Below are positions 38,021 to 38,078 of a stretch of DNA of 38,078 bases, one piece after another. A program made the position numbers and the translations under genes. Positions within the stretch are counted from its first letter, which is position 1; each line of letters starts with the position of its first letter. The notes under the pieces are model-generated. The model was not told the DNA's origin. It searched no databases and saw nothing but the letters and a program-made list of their open reading frames with translations. Source of the DNA: Chromera velia (taxonomy: Eukaryota; Sar; Chromeraceae); assembly GCA_018398765.1 (NCBI GenBank), contig JAHBMJ010000957.1, positions 1 to 38,078 of the forward strand, read 5' to 3'.

Positions 38021-38078
38021 TTCTCTCTTTCTCTCTTTCTCTCTTTCTCTCTTTCTCTCTCTCCCTCTCTCTCTCTCT
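37985..38078. repeat. CT/CTTT microsatellite at the right window edge
   Basis: (CT)n runs into CTTTCTCT units and back into CT to the last base. It mirrors the left edge and probably caused an assembly break. Confidence 0.95.

Overview
This is eukaryotic nuclear DNA from an intron-dense protist. Two genes on the + strand can be assembled with consistent splice phases, and together they have 54 introns. Donors of the form GTCAGT or GTCGGT are very common and most acceptors end in TGCAG. No rRNA, tRNA, prokaryotic operon or CRISPR array was seen. A chromerid-type alga (Chromera-like alveolate) is my best guess from intron density and style, but that is inference and no taxonomic marker is present. 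Both window ends run into CT microsatellite, which suggests a whole contig broken at simple repeats.

Layout. (1) 166-1889: a five-exon gene for a small secreted cysteine-rich protein (201 aa), with a duplicated module encoded by a 32-nt microexon plus a longer exon, and a glutamate-rich tail. (2) 1890-6526: gene-poor DNA holding a ~234-bp foldback/MITE-like element (4937-5170) and an AT-rich island. (3) 6527-33237: one giant gene that I resolve into 51 exons with an uninterrupted phase chain, giving 11,586 coding nt and about 3,861 aa. Its C-terminal third carries the DUF3638/DUF3645 signature. (4) 33238-34960: 3' flank and a second AT-rich island ending in a 43-bp tandem array with a 17-bp perfect inverted repeat. 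(5) 34960-36790: GGAA microsatellites around one credible minus-strand terminal exon (35292-35550), then a 145-bp tandem satellite of about 7.5 units. (6) 36790-38078: mostly unassigned DNA and the terminal CT repeat.

The main biological interest is the giant protein. Its ordered motifs (MGGGKT, DEID, GYSGT, HITGVDIK, QGVMRMRQ) run in the same order as SecA-type SF2 motor motifs I, II, GMTGT, GRGTDIK and the RGR motif. A GGHA ... NTGGG ... H ... GTC region near the N-terminus looks like a His/Cys hydrolase-type module. The molecule may therefore join a hydrolase-like head to a SecA-like ATPase body. Near 28.4 kb there is either a very short intron (45 or 54 nt) or an in-frame TAG, which needs transcript evidence.
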